Shown in pieces: positions 24,364-34,086 of a stretch of 64,000 nt of DNA. The stretch comes from Saccharothrix ecbatanensis (GTDB lineage: Bacteria > Actinomycetota > Actinomycetes > Mycobacteriales > Pseudonocardiaceae). The translations under genes were made by a program, and so were the position numbers. Positions within the stretch are counted from its first letter, which is position 1; each line of letters starts with the position of its first letter. Under the pieces are notes generated by a model. It did no database searches, had not been told where the DNA came from, and saw nothing but the letters and a program-made list of their open reading frames with translations. The stretch is from NCBI RefSeq assembly GCF_014205015.1, contig NZ_JACHMO010000001.1, positions 7,998,001 to 8,062,000 on the forward strand, given 5' to 3'.

Positions 24364-26214
24364 TTACGCCAGGGACTCCCGCCAGGCGGTGTGCAGGGCG
24401 GCGAACCGACCACGCCCGTCGATCAGCTCCTCCGGCGTGCCGTCCTCCACCACCCGGCCGTCGGCGAGCACCAGCACCCGGTCGGCGATCATCACCGTCG
24501 ACAGCCGGTGGGCGATGATGAACGCCGTCCGGTCGGCCAGCACGGTCTCCAGGGCGCGCTGCACCGCCCGCTCGGTCGGCACGTCCAGGCTGGACGTGGC
24601 CTCGTCCAGCACCAGCACCGCCGGGTCGGCCAGGAACGCCCGCGCGAACGCCACCATCTGCCGCTGCCCGGCCGAGAGCCGCCCGCCGCGCTTGCGCACG
24701 TCGGTGTCGTAGCCCTCGGGCAGCGCCCGGACGAACCGGTCCGCGCCGACCGCCAGCGCCGCCGCCTCGATCTCCTCCCGCGTCGCCGACGGCCGGCCCA
24801 GCGCGATGTTGTCCAGCACCGACCCGTCGAACAGGAAGTTCTCCTGCGTCACCATGACGACCGCGCGCCGCAGGTCCACGTCGGCCACGGACCGCAGGTC
24901 GACGCCGTCCAGCAGCACCGCGCCGGACGTCGGGTCGTAGAACCGGGCCACCAGCTTGGCCAGCGTGGTCTTGCCCGCGCCGGTCGCGCCGACCAGCGCC
25001 ACGGTCTGCCCGGCGGGCACCGTCAGGTCGAACGCCGGCAGCACCACCGGCGTCGTGTCCGAGTACCGGAACCCGACCCGGTCGAACCGCACCGACCCGC
25101 GCACGTCGCCGAGCGGCGTCGGCTCGTCCGGTTCGGCCACCTCGGGCCGTTCCTCCAGCAGGCCGGAGATCTTCTCCAGCGCCGCCGTCGCCGACGCGTA
25201 GGCGTTGGCGAACATCGCGAGCTGGTCGAACGGGTCGTAGAACCGCCGCACGTACAGCGTGAACGCGGCCAGCACGCCCAGCTCCAGCTGCCCGTCCGCG
25301 ACCCGCAGCGCGCCCCAGGCGAGGATCACCGCCAGCGACAGGTTGCCGATCACCCGCACCAGCGACGTGAACGCGGCCATCACGCCCATCGCGTCGGTGT
25401 TGGCGTCGCGGAACTTCCCGTTCAGCTCGCCCATGATCTTCTCGTTGCGGCGCTCCCGGCGGAACGCCTGCACCGCGCGGATGCCGTTCATGGTCTCCAC
25501 GAACTGCACGATGATCTTCGCGATCGCGCCGCGGGTGCCCCGGTAGGCGCGGCCGGAGCGGCGGTTGAACCAGCGGGTGAGCAGGATCAGCGGCAGGAAC
25601 CCGGACAGCACCACCAGCGCCAGCGGCACGTCCAGGTACAGCAGCACCACCGAGATGCCCAGCAGCGACAGGATCGAGGTGAAGAACCCGTCCAGGCCCT
25701 CCTCCACGAGGTCCTGCAACGAGTCGACGTCGCTGGTCAGCCGGGAGATCACCTTGCCGGACGTGTACTTCTCGTGGAACGACACGGACAGCCGCTGCAC
25801 GTGCCGGAACACGCGTTCCCGCAGCACCAGCAGCATGTCCTGGCCGATCCGGCCGGTGAGCCGGACGAACGACCAGCGCAGCAGCGTCGCGGAGATCGCC
25901 ACCGCCACGTACCCGCCCACGCACCACGCCAGGATGTCCGGCCGGCCGTCCAGCGCGGCCGGCACCCCGGCGTCGATGGCCACCGCGATCAGCAGCGGAC
26001 CGGCCAGGTTGACCAGGTTCTCCGCCACCACGATCACCAGCGCGAGGATCGCCGCCCTGGTGTGCGGGCGGACCAGCTCGCCGAGCAGCCGCCGCGACCG
26101 GGCCTGCAACTTCACCCCGGTCGCGTAGTCCACGTCGACGTCTTCGGCGGCGACGCCCCGCCACGCTTCCTCGCCGCGCTCTTCGCCTTGCGCCGTCGGT
26201 TCGGTGGTCGTCAC
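24364..26214 (-). CDS. ABC exporter half-transporter, canonical Walker B subunit
   Basis: 616 residues: six-helix type IV exporter domain (about 40-340), then an ABC domain. Walker A is GATGAGKTT and Walker B VLVLDEATSSLD with the catalytic Glu. The signature is LSAGQ instead of LSGGQ. Its partner upstream has the reverse defect, the pattern of heterodimeric exporters such as BmrCD or TM287/288 with one degenerate ATP site. The ATG overlaps the partner's stop (ATGA). Substrate (drug or lipid) unknown. Confidence 0.9.
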   Translation of the reverse strand: MTTTEPTAQGEERGEEAWRGVAAEDVDVDYATGVKLQARSRRLLGELVRPHTRAAILALVIVVAENLVNLAGPLLIAVAIDAGVPAALDGRPDILAWCVGGYVAVAISATLLRWSFVRLTGRIGQDMLLVLRERVFRHVQRLSVSFHEKYTSGKVISRLTSDVDSLQDLVEEGLDGFFTSILSLLGISVVLLYLDVPLALVVLSGFLPLILLTRWFNRRSGRAYRGTRGAIAKIIVQFVETMNGIRAVQAFRRERRNEKIMGELNGKFRDANTDAMGVMAAFTSLVRVIGNLSLAVILAWGALRVADGQLELGVLAAFTLYVRRFYDPFDQLAMFANAYASATAALEKISGLLEERPEVAEPDEPTPLGDVRGSVRFDRVGFRYSDTTPVVLPAFDLTVPAGQTVALVGATGAGKTTLAKLVARFYDPTSGAVLLDGVDLRSVADVDLRRAVVMVTQENFLFDGSVLDNIALGRPSATREEIEAAALAVGADRFVRALPEGYDTDVRKRGGRLSAGQRQMVAFARAFLADPAVLVLDEATSSLDVPTERAVQRALETVLADRTAFIIAHRLSTVMIADRVLVLADGRVVEDGTPEELIDGRGRFAALHTAWRESLA

Positions 26215-27974
26215 GCCGCCACCTCCTCATCCTCCATAGTGGACAGCAGATTCCGGTAGTCCTCGTTGTCCGCCAACAGTTGCGTGTGCGTGCCGGTGGC
26301 CGCGATCTTGCCGTCGACCAGCATCGCCACCCGGTCGGCCAGCTGCACCGTGCTCGGCCGGTGCGCGACGACCAGCGCCGTTACGCCCTTGAGCACGCGG
26401 CGCAGCGCGGCCTCCACCTCGGCCTCGGTGTGCACGTCCAAAGCGGACAGCGGGTCGTCCAGCACCAGCACCGCCGGGTGTCCGACGACCGCCCGCGCCA
26501 ACGCCAGCCGCTGCCGCTGACCGCCGGACAGGGACAGGCCCTGCTCGCCGATCCGGGTGTCCAGGCCCCACGGCAGGGCGTCCACGAACTCCTCGGCCCG
26601 CGCCACCTTCAACGCCTCGCGGACCCGTTCCTCGCTGACGTCCTTCGCGCCCAGCGCCACGTTCTCGGTGACGCTCGCGGAGAACAGGATCGGCTCCTCG
26701 AACGCCGTGCCGACGACCCGGCGCAGCTCTTCGAGGTCCAGCTCGCGCACGTCCACGCCGTCGAGCGTGACGCGCCCGCCCGTGACGTCCGCCAGGCGCG
26801 GCACCAGCGCGGTGACCGTCGTCTTGCCCGAGCCGGTCGCGCCGACCAGCGCCACCGTCTCGCCCGGCCGGATGTCCAGGTCGACGCCGCGCAGCACCTC
26901 GTGCTCCGAGCCGGGGTGCCGGTAGCGGACGCCCTCGAACCGCACGTGCCCGCGCACCGGGGTGGTGGCGGGCCTGGGGTTCGCCGGGCTGGTCACGGTC
27001 ACCTCGGCGTCGATCACCTCGAAGTACCGCTCCAACGCCGAGGCGGTCGAGTTCGTCTCCGCCAACAACCACCCGATCGAGTCGATCGGCCAGCGCAGGT
27101 AGGCGCTTACCGTGACGGCCGCGACAAGCGTGCCGACGGTGACCGTGCCGTTCGCGATGCCGACCGAGCCGAACGCCAGCTGACCCGCGATGCCCAGCTC
27201 GGGCAGCACGATCAGCACCGCCCACAGCCCGGCGAAGATCCGCACCTTGGCCAGCTCCGTGTCCCGCAGCTCGCGGGCCTGCCGGAGGAACCGCTTGGTC
27301 AGGTGCGGTCCGCGGCCGAACGCCTTCAGCACCCGGATGCCCAGCACCGACTCCTCGACCACGGTGGTCAGGTCGCCGGACTGGTCCTGCGCCCGGCGGG
27401 CGACGACCTTGAACTTCGACTCGAACAGGTACGACAGCGCGACCAGCGGCAGCGTGCTGGCCAGCACGATCAGGCCGAGCACCGGCGAGAGCCAGAACAG
27501 CACGCCGAGCCCGACCACCACGACCAGGCTGTTGACGACAAGGAAGATGACGGCGAAGCCGACGAACCGCCGCACCTGGGTCAGGTCGGTGGTGCCGCGG
27601 GACAGCAGCTGCCCCGATTGGTATCGGTCGTGGAAGGCCACTTGCAGATCTTGCAAGTGGTGGTACAGCTCGGCCCGCATCCGCGCCTCGACGTCCGACG
27701 CCGGTCCGGCGATCAGCTTGCGGCGGGCGTAGAACAGCGCCGCCTCGGCGCAGCCGAGCAGCACGATGACGCCGATGAGCAGCGGCAACGCGTCCAGGTC
27801 GCGGCCGGCGATCGGGCCGTCCACGATCTGTTGGGTGATCAGCGGGATCCCCAGCCCGCACATCATCGCGAGCATGGTGGCGACCATCCCGAGCACCACC
27901 GGTGTGCGCACGGGTTTGAGGTACGGCCACAGCCTGCGCAGTGTCGCGGCTGTGGAAGTACGTTCTTCCGACAC
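26211..27974 (-). CDS. ABC exporter half-transporter, degenerate-site subunit
   Basis: 587 residues: membrane domain (about 25-320), then an ABC domain with Walker A GATGSGKTT and an intact LSGGQRQRL signature. Walker B is VLVLDDPLSALD, where Asp replaces the catalytic Glu. It should pair with the next gene to form a heterodimer with one active and one non-hydrolysing ATP site. I chose the GTG at 27974 because GGAGGGG precedes it. Divergent from the small gene at 28078. Confidence 0.9.
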   Translation of the reverse strand: MSEERTSTAATLRRLWPYLKPVRTPVVLGMVATMLAMMCGLGIPLITQQIVDGPIAGRDLDALPLLIGVIVLLGCAEAALFYARRKLIAGPASDVEARMRAELYHHLQDLQVAFHDRYQSGQLLSRGTTDLTQVRRFVGFAVIFLVVNSLVVVVGLGVLFWLSPVLGLIVLASTLPLVALSYLFESKFKVVARRAQDQSGDLTTVVEESVLGIRVLKAFGRGPHLTKRFLRQARELRDTELAKVRIFAGLWAVLIVLPELGIAGQLAFGSVGIANGTVTVGTLVAAVTVSAYLRWPIDSIGWLLAETNSTASALERYFEVIDAEVTVTSPANPRPATTPVRGHVRFEGVRYRHPGSEHEVLRGVDLDIRPGETVALVGATGSGKTTVTALVPRLADVTGGRVTLDGVDVRELDLEELRRVVGTAFEEPILFSASVTENVALGAKDVSEERVREALKVARAEEFVDALPWGLDTRIGEQGLSLSGGQRQRLALARAVVGHPAVLVLDDPLSALDVHTEAEVEAALRRVLKGVTALVVAHRPSTVQLADRVAMLVDGKIAATGTHTQLLADNEDYRNLLSTMEDEEVAA

Positions 27975-28077
27975 GAGTCCCCCTCCGGTCCACCATGACG
28001 GTACGAAGGTGGACCGACAATCGGCATCCGGTTTTCCCTCGTCCGACCCTGCAAGCTCGACATAGGTGGAGGTCAAG

Positions 28078-28305
28078 ATGGAGGTGCGGTTCCTGCGCGC
28101 CGAGCCGACCATGGCGTTCCCGCGCGGCAGGCTCCTGGCGGTGCGCGGAGGGCGGTTGCACGTGCTCGCGCCGGACGGCTGGGACGTGCTGGGCGGCGTC
28201 CGGCCCGAAGGCGCGCGGCCGGTCAGCCGGGACGACGCGGCCGAGTGGTGCCGGTTCGAGGGGTTCGACGAAGCGGTGCTGGACGCCGTCCCGTCACCCG
28301 AATAG
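28078..28305 (+). CDS. Small hypothetical protein
   Basis: 75 residues from an ATG with GGAGG 6 bases upstream. It is soluble and beta-rich (MEVRFLRAEPTMAFPRGRLLAVRGGRLHVLAPDGW). No recognised domain. It is alone on the plus strand between two minus-strand groups; its stop touches the next convergent gene. Confidence 0.55.
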   Translation: MEVRFLRAEPTMAFPRGRLLAVRGGRLHVLAPDGWDVLGGVRPEGARPVSRDDAAEWCRFEGFDEAVLDAVPSPE

Positions 28306-28734
28306 CTACTTCTTGCGCAGCATGGTCGGCGCGGTGATCAGCCCGGCCGCGCCGTAGCTGACGCCCGCGAACAGGGTAAGCACGGTCCACTGGTCGCCGA
28401 GGTCGGCGAACTGCTCGGGCAGCTTGAAGTAGTGCGCGAGGCCCAGCAGGATCGGCCCGGTCAGGATGATCGGCCACACCGGGCGGACCTTCAGCAGCCA
28501 CAGCACCGGCCCGGCCAGCAGCGCGCTGAGCAGCAGCGCGACCGGCAGCCCGATCACGATCAGCAGGATGAACGCGCCCAGGCTGGTCTCGTTGACGACC
28601 CGGTCCAGCAGCCCGGCGCGGTAGGCCCAGATCCAGGCGATGAGCAGCCCGGACCCGACGGCGGCCGACACCAGGACGCGCACGAGCACCTTGAACGCGA
28701 AGCCGCCTGCGGTGGTCCCCGGGGTGTCAGTCAC
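28306..28734 (-). CDS. Four-helix membrane protein, function unknown
   Basis: 142 residues, GTG start. Four hydrophobic segments (about 15-37, 48-72, 82-100, 112-135), with short loops and a KK end. No family recognised. It overlaps the 3' end of the next upstream minus-strand gene by 8 bases, so the three membrane genes 29491-28306 look like one operon. Confidence 0.6.
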   Translation of the reverse strand: MTDTPGTTAGGFAFKVLVRVLVSAAVGSGLLIAWIWAYRAGLLDRVVNETSLGAFILLIVIGLPVALLLSALLAGPVLWLLKVRPVWPIILTGPILLGLAHYFKLPEQFADLGDQWTVLTLFAGVSYGAAGLITAPTMLRKK

Positions 28735-29101
28735 GGGCAGAAGTGTGGCCGACCGGGTGCCGTGCTGTCACCGGGGCTGCCAGCACGAACCCGATGACAC
28801 CGGCCGCGACCGCCCCGGCGGGCACCGACACCCACACGGTCAGCAAGGTGAGCACGGCGGTGAACGTCACGCCGACCGCCGCGAACCCGAGCGGCCGGTC
28901 CTGACGGGCGGCCTTCAGCACGATCCAGCCGATCAGCACGCCCACCACCAGGCTGATCGGCATCGCGAACAGGCCCATCGCCAGGCAGTCCCAGTCGTCC
29001 TTCGAGCAGATCGCCCCGGACGCGATCAGCTCCCGCAGCCCCCACCAGGCCGCGCCCAACCCGGCGCCCAGCACCGCCCCGACGATCACCCGTCCCAGCA
29101 T
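28727..29101 (-). CDS. Four-helix membrane protein, paralogue of the next upstream gene
   Basis: 124 residues. It shares a layout with the 116-residue protein encoded upstream. Both have a VxGAVLGxGxxWW-like first helix, a short loop with two cysteines and an acidic residue, and an RQxDRPxxxAA link to the third helix. The paired loop cysteines (CSKDDWDC) face outside if the first helix inserts N-in. Function unknown. Confidence 0.65.
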   Translation of the reverse strand: MLGRVIVGAVLGAGLGAAWWGLRELIASGAICSKDDWDCLAMGLFAMPISLVVGVLIGWIVLKAARQDRPLGFAAVGVTFTAVLTLLTVWVSVPAGAVAAGVIGFVLAAPVTARHPVGHTSARD

Positions 29102-29140
29102 GACGCCCGGTTACCCCCTTGATCACTCCCGGTAAACCGC

Positions 29141-29491
29141 TCACGCCGCGAGCAGTGCGGCCAGCAGGAACGACACCGCGCCCAGCAGCACCGCCCAGGG
29201 TGAGAACGGGATGTCCCGCAGTGCCGTGATCACGCCGAGCACCAACGCCACCACGACGCCCGCAGCCGCCGTGACGCCCGGCCGGTCGATCTGCCGCTGG
29301 TCCAGCACGAACCAGGCCGCGAGCCAGCTCACCATCGCCCACACCGGCGCGAGCAGCACTACGGCGATCTCGCAGCCGAGGAAGCTGGGGTCGCAGCTGG
29401 GCGTCAGGGCGAGGTAGAGGAGCCACCAGCCGAGGCCGAGGACCGCGCCCAGGCCGGTGACCCAGACGACCCGCCGCGTCAGTTCCCCCAT
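29141..29491 (-). CDS. Four-helix membrane protein with paired loop cysteines
   Basis: 116 residues, ATG start. Four helices with the loop SCDPSFLGCE between the first two and DQRQIDRPG before the third. Similarity to the following gene indicates a tandem duplication. Function unknown. Confidence 0.6.
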   Translation of the reverse strand: MGELTRRVVWVTGLGAVLGLGWWLLYLALTPSCDPSFLGCEIAVVLLAPVWAMVSWLAAWFVLDQRQIDRPGVTAAAGVVVALVLGVITALRDIPFSPWAVLLGAVSFLLAALLAA

Positions 29492-29545
29492 GCGAGTGAT
29501 GTTCGAGCACGGCCCGGGGCGGTGTCTTGAGTACTCCTACGCAAA

Positions 29546-29573
29546 CAGGGCCCCCGCTTCGGCGGAGGCCCTG
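29546..29573 (-). terminator. Terminator hairpin downstream of sepH
   Basis: CAGGGCC (29546-29552) and CCGC pair with GCGG and GGCCCTG (to 29573) around a stable TTCG tetraloop, with one internal mismatch. It lies 46 bases past the sepH stop. A 12-base direct duplication (GCGATCCGTGCT) follows near 29578-29601. Confidence 0.65.
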
Positions 29574-29619
29574 CCCTGCGATCCGTGCTGCGATCCGTGC
29601 TGCCGCGATCTCTCCCGGC

Positions 29620-30546
29620 TCAGCCGCGGTTGGAGCGGACGCCCAGCAGGACGTCTTCCCACGACGGCACGATCGGGTGGTTCTTCTTGCCGCGCTTGGG
29701 CGGCGCTTCCTTGCGGGCCGGCTGCTTGGCCCCGGCTCCGGCCCCGGTCCCGGCAGCGGGCTGCTGCTGCTGGGGCGGCGCCGTCGGCTCCTCGGCCACC
29801 GGTGCGGGTTCCGGCTCCACCACGGGCAGCGGCTCCGGAGCGGGGGGAGGCTGCGGCGCCGGCTCCTGCGCGAGGATCTCCGGCTCGTCCAGCTTCTCCA
29901 ACCTCTCCAGCTCCAGCGCCTGGCGGGCCAGCTGGGTCACCGGCCGGACCGTGCGCAGCGTCCGGTTGGGGTTCGGGTCCATGAGTTCCATGGCGCCGTC
30001 GTCCAACGCGGTCACCGTGCCGCCCTGCGCGCCGGGGTGGAACGCCCAGTGCGCCAGGTTGTCCGACCTGCCCGCGGTCCAGTGCAGCTGGACGACCCAC
30101 CGGCCGTCCTCACCGCGCCACGAGTCCCAGCTCACGTCGGCGTACTCCTGGCCGCGCAGGCCGAAGGAGTGCGCGACGACCTCGCCGAGCGTCTGCACGT
30201 CAGGCCCGTCCTCGCGGACGGGGTGCGCGCGCTGCGCCAGCTCCGCCGTGCGCGACCGCTCCAGCAGCACCGGGTACGCGTACCGCTCCACCCGGTGGGC
30301 CGGAATGCCCGCCGCCGCCGCGACTTGCGCGACGGATTCGCCGGCGCGGATCCGCGCCTGGATCTCCCGTGGCCGCATCTGGCTCTCCACCTCGATCTCG
30401 ATCTGGCCGAGTCGGGTGAGGTCGCCGCGCGCCGCCGCGCGCAGCCGTTCATCAGCCGGGAGCGCGAAGCGCTCGCCGCGATCCGGGTCCTCTAGGATGA
30501 CGGTCTTGCCGTCGTCTTCGAGCCCGATGACTCGCAACGCTCGCAT
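29620..30546 (-). CDS. sepH: Septation protein SepH
   Basis: 308 residues. The N-terminal DUF3071 domain (about 1-165) begins MRALRVIGLEDDGKTVIL and includes a helix-turn-helix-like stretch ESVAQVAAAAGIPAHRVERY. A proline/glutamate/glutamine-rich linker (about 215-285) and the conserved end NHPIVPSWEDVLLGVR follow. In Streptomyces and mycobacteria SepH binds FtsZ and promotes its assembly at division septa. Two ATGs are adjacent; the second (30546) has GGGAGG at better spacing. Monocistronic, with a terminator downstream. Confidence 0.9.
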   Translation of the reverse strand: MRALRVIGLEDDGKTVILEDPDRGERFALPADERLRAAARGDLTRLGQIEIEVESQMRPREIQARIRAGESVAQVAAAAGIPAHRVERYAYPVLLERSRTAELAQRAHPVREDGPDVQTLGEVVAHSFGLRGQEYADVSWDSWRGEDGRWVVQLHWTAGRSDNLAHWAFHPGAQGGTVTALDDGAMELMDPNPNRTLRTVRPVTQLARQALELERLEKLDEPEILAQEPAPQPPPAPEPLPVVEPEPAPVAEEPTAPPQQQQPAAGTGAGAGAKQPARKEAPPKRGKKNHPIVPSWEDVLLGVRSNRG

Positions 30547-30638
30547 CATGGCCTCCCGGATGACTCACCTCGCCAGGTACTGACGTTAATGCGGCGCGCC
30601 GCCTTGACGCGGGAGACTCGCCGTGTTCACCGATATCT

Positions 30639-31265
30639 TCATGTGATCTTGCCGTATGTCGGCGGTGTCCGCACGTCCGTTACCGGAAGGTTCACCTCGA
30701 CCGCCGGCCCGCCGTCCGGATGGCCTGCGCGGTGACGGCGCCCTGGTGGGCGTGCGCGATGGACCGGACGACGGACAGGCCGAGGCCCGCGCCGGGCGTG
30801 CCGGCGCCGCGCAGCCGCCGGAACGGCTCGAACAGGCCCGGCACCACGTCATCGGGCAGGACGGGGCCGGTGTCGGCCACGATGAGCGCGGGCCGGCCGT
30901 GCGCGCGAACCTGGACCGACACGTTGCCTCCCGGGTAGTCGTGCAGGACCGCGTCGCGCACGAGGTTGACCACCATGTGCATGAGCAGCACGTGGTCGCC
31001 GGGGACCTCCAGCGGCTCCAGGTCGCTGCCGAAGTACAGGCCCTCGCCGAGTGCGGCTTCCCGAAGTGCCTGGTCGACCAGCAGGGTCGAACCGCACCGG
31101 GTCGCGCCGGGACAGGCAGCGGTCGCTGCGGGCGAGCAGCAGCAGGCCGTCGATCAGCCGTTCGGAGCGGGCGTTGGTGGCGAGCAGGTGCGCGGTCGCG
31201 GTGATCTCGTGCAGCGGCTCCAGCACCCGGCCGGCCATCAGCCGGCCGACGACCCCGGCGAGCCA
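30639..31265 (-). pseudogene. Decayed sensor histidine kinase
   Basis: Pieces of one kinase lie in several frames. RLMAGRVLEPLHEITATAHL (HAMP entry) joins directly to RSERLIDGLLLLARSDR (end of the second DHp helix), so the phosphoacceptor-histidine region is deleted. A frame change near 31085 leads into LVDQALREAALGEGLYFGSD, then HMVVNLVRDAVLHDYPGG (N box), VADTGPVLPDD and GAGLGLSVVRSIAHAHQG. A second shift near 30720 recovers HPDGGPAVEVNLPVTD. The N-terminal sensor part is missing. It cannot make a working kinase. Confidence 0.85.
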
Positions 31266-31267
31266 GT

Positions 31268-31424
31268 CCTGGCCCGCCGTGGTGCCACTGCCCGCCCTGC
31301 TCGGCGGGGTGGGGTGGGGTGGCGATGGTGGTCGGGGCCGTCGCCGGCGCCTACCCCGCCATGCCGGCGCCTACCCCGCCATGCGGGCGGCCCGCCTGTC
31401 ACTCACCGAAGCGCTCGCGTAGCA
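31268..31424 (+). pseudogene. Remnant of an FtsX/MacB-type ABC permease C-terminus
   Basis: The plus strand encodes SWPAVVPLPALLGGVG, then after a frame change AMVVGAVAGAYPAM, then RAARLSLTEALA and a stop. This is the typical last helix and tail of FtsX-family permeases. A GGGGT triplication near 31304-31320 and an exact 20-base duplication (31343-31362 = 31363-31382) break the frame. Everything upstream of the last helix is gone, and the remnant abuts the truncated kinase. Confidence 0.8.
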
Positions 31425-31427
31425 CCC

Positions 31428-31463
31428 GCCTGAAAAACACTGCGGGCCTGAAAAACACTGCGG
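31428..31463. repeat. 18-bp direct duplication at the serC terminator
   Basis: GCCTGAAAAACACTGCGG occurs at 31428-31445 and again at 31446-31463. The second copy supplies the T tract and the outer stem of the serC terminator; the first copy is a spare. Confidence 0.9.
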
Positions 31464-31491
31464 GGCCCGCCAACCGGCAGGCCCCGCAGTG
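31456..31491 (-). terminator. Rho-independent terminator of serC
   Basis: CACTGCGGGGCC (31456-31467) pairs perfectly with GGCCCCGCAGTG (31480-31491). Read on the minus strand, the stem is followed by TTTTT (31455-31451). It lies 26 bases after the serC stop. Confidence 0.9.
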
Positions 31492-31517
31492 GGAAACACA
31501 GCAGTACGAGACAGAGC

Positions 31518-32789
<1,272 letters not shown>

Positions 32790-33902
32790 TCAGGCGATCT
32801 CGTCCCAACCCTCCACCTCGGACGGCTTGCGCGGGCCCGGTCCGATGTACTTCGCGGCCGGTCGGACCAGCCGGCCGGTGCGCTTCTGCTCCAGGATGTG
32901 CGCCGACCACCCGGCGGTCCGGGCGCAGGTGAACATCGCGGGCATCATGTGCGGCGGCACCTCGGCGAAGTCCAGGATCACCGCGGCCCAGAACTCGACG
33001 TTCGTCTCGATCGCCCGGTCCGGCCGGCGTTCCCGCAGCTCGGCCAGCGCGGCCTGCTCCAGCGCGTCGGCCGCCTCGTAGCGGGTCGCGCCCAGCTCCA
33101 GGCACGTCCGCCGCAGCACCCGCGCCCGCGGGTCCTCCGCCCGGTACACCCGGTGGCCGAAGCCCATCAGCCGCTCGCCCCGGTCGAGGATGCCCTTCAC
33201 GAACCCGCGCGCGTCGCCGGTCCGCTCGACCTCCTCGATCATCGGCAGCACCCGCGCCGGGGCGCCGCCGTGCAGCGGGCCGGACATGGCGCCGATCGCG
33301 CCCGACATGGCCGCCGCGACGTCCGCCCCGGTGGAGGCGATCACCCGGGCGGTGAACGTGGAGGCGTTCAGCCCGTGCTCGGCGGCCGACACCCAGTAGG
33401 AGTCCAGTGCCTTGACGTGCGCCGGGTCCGGCTCGCCGCGCCACCGGGTCAGGAACCGCTCGGTGACGGTGGCGCACTCGTCGATCCGGCGCTGCGGCAC
33501 GGCGGGCCGGCCGATGCCCCGCGCGGACTGCGCCGCGTACGACAGGGCCATCACGGACGCCCGCGCCAGCTCTTCGCGCGCCTGCTCGTCGGTGATGTCC
33601 AGCAGCGGCTGGTAGCCCCAGATCGGCGCCACCATCGCCAGCGCGGCCTGCACGTCCACCCGCACGTCACCGGTGTGCACCGGGATGGGGAACGGCTCGG
33701 CCGGCGGCAGGCCGGGGCCGAACCGCCCGTCGACCAGCAGCGCCCACACGTTGCCGAAAGTGACCTGACCGGCCAGGTCCTCGATGTCCACGCCCCGGTA
33801 GCGCAGGGCGCCACCGTCGCGGTCCGGTTCGGCGATCTCGGTGCGGAAGGCGACCACGCCCTCTAGACCTGGTCGGAAGCCGTCGTCCTCGGTCTGCACC
33901 AC
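32790..33902 (-). CDS. citA: Citrate synthase 2 (CitA-type)
   Basis: 370 residues, shorter than the GltA encoded at 58973. The first catalytic His lies in SGPLHGGAPARVLPM and the second in LMGFGHRVYRAEDPRA. Where GltA has NVDFYTG with the catalytic Asp, this protein has NVEFWAAVILDFAEV, so Glu takes that place, probably a trait of this subfamily. It should condense acetyl-CoA with oxaloacetate or a related keto acid. The GTG at 33902 has AAGGAG 8 bases upstream. It is divergent from the urease operon. Confidence 0.88.
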   Translation of the reverse strand: MVQTEDDGFRPGLEGVVAFRTEIAEPDRDGGALRYRGVDIEDLAGQVTFGNVWALLVDGRFGPGLPPAEPFPIPVHTGDVRVDVQAALAMVAPIWGYQPLLDITDEQAREELARASVMALSYAAQSARGIGRPAVPQRRIDECATVTERFLTRWRGEPDPAHVKALDSYWVSAAEHGLNASTFTARVIASTGADVAAAMSGAIGAMSGPLHGGAPARVLPMIEEVERTGDARGFVKGILDRGERLMGFGHRVYRAEDPRARVLRRTCLELGATRYEAADALEQAALAELRERRPDRAIETNVEFWAAVILDFAEVPPHMMPAMFTCARTAGWSAHILEQKRTGRLVRPAAKYIGPGPRKPSEVEGWDEIA

Positions 33903-33992
33903 GCTGTGCGCTCCTTCTCCGCGAAAGTGAAGAGTTGGAGAAACCTTGCTCCCCAAGAGACTCCCTGGCAATCGCGGGTGCGCGTGTCGTCG

Positions 33993-34008
33993 GTCACGAT
34001 CAAGGAAC
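33993..34008 (+). promoter_or_regulatory. Candidate GlnR half-site pair upstream of ureA
   Basis: GTCAC, six bases, then GGAAC matches the actinobacterial GlnR box pattern gTnAC-n6-GaAAC at nine of ten fixed positions. It lies about 80 bases before ureA in the 184-base gap to citA. GlnR is known to control urease genes in streptomycetes and Amycolatopsis relatives. Binding here is inference. Confidence 0.4.
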
Positions 34009-34086
34009 CGATTCAGAGCGAAAGTGATCGTTAAGGCCTTGTTTCGGCTCGGCGATCCCGGGGGTTTCCCGTGGTAGACCACCGCC

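Noticed and set aside
26227..28161. Second long minus-strand frame overlapping the ABC exporter subunit
   Set aside because: Shifted frame of the same gene with arginine/glycine-rich nonsense; the true frame has all ABC motifs.
30692..30991. Free-standing small histidine-kinase ATPase domain protein
   Set aside because: It starts inside the domain, lacks a ribosome-binding site, ends at a frameshift and continues homology in other frames, so it is part of a pseudogene.
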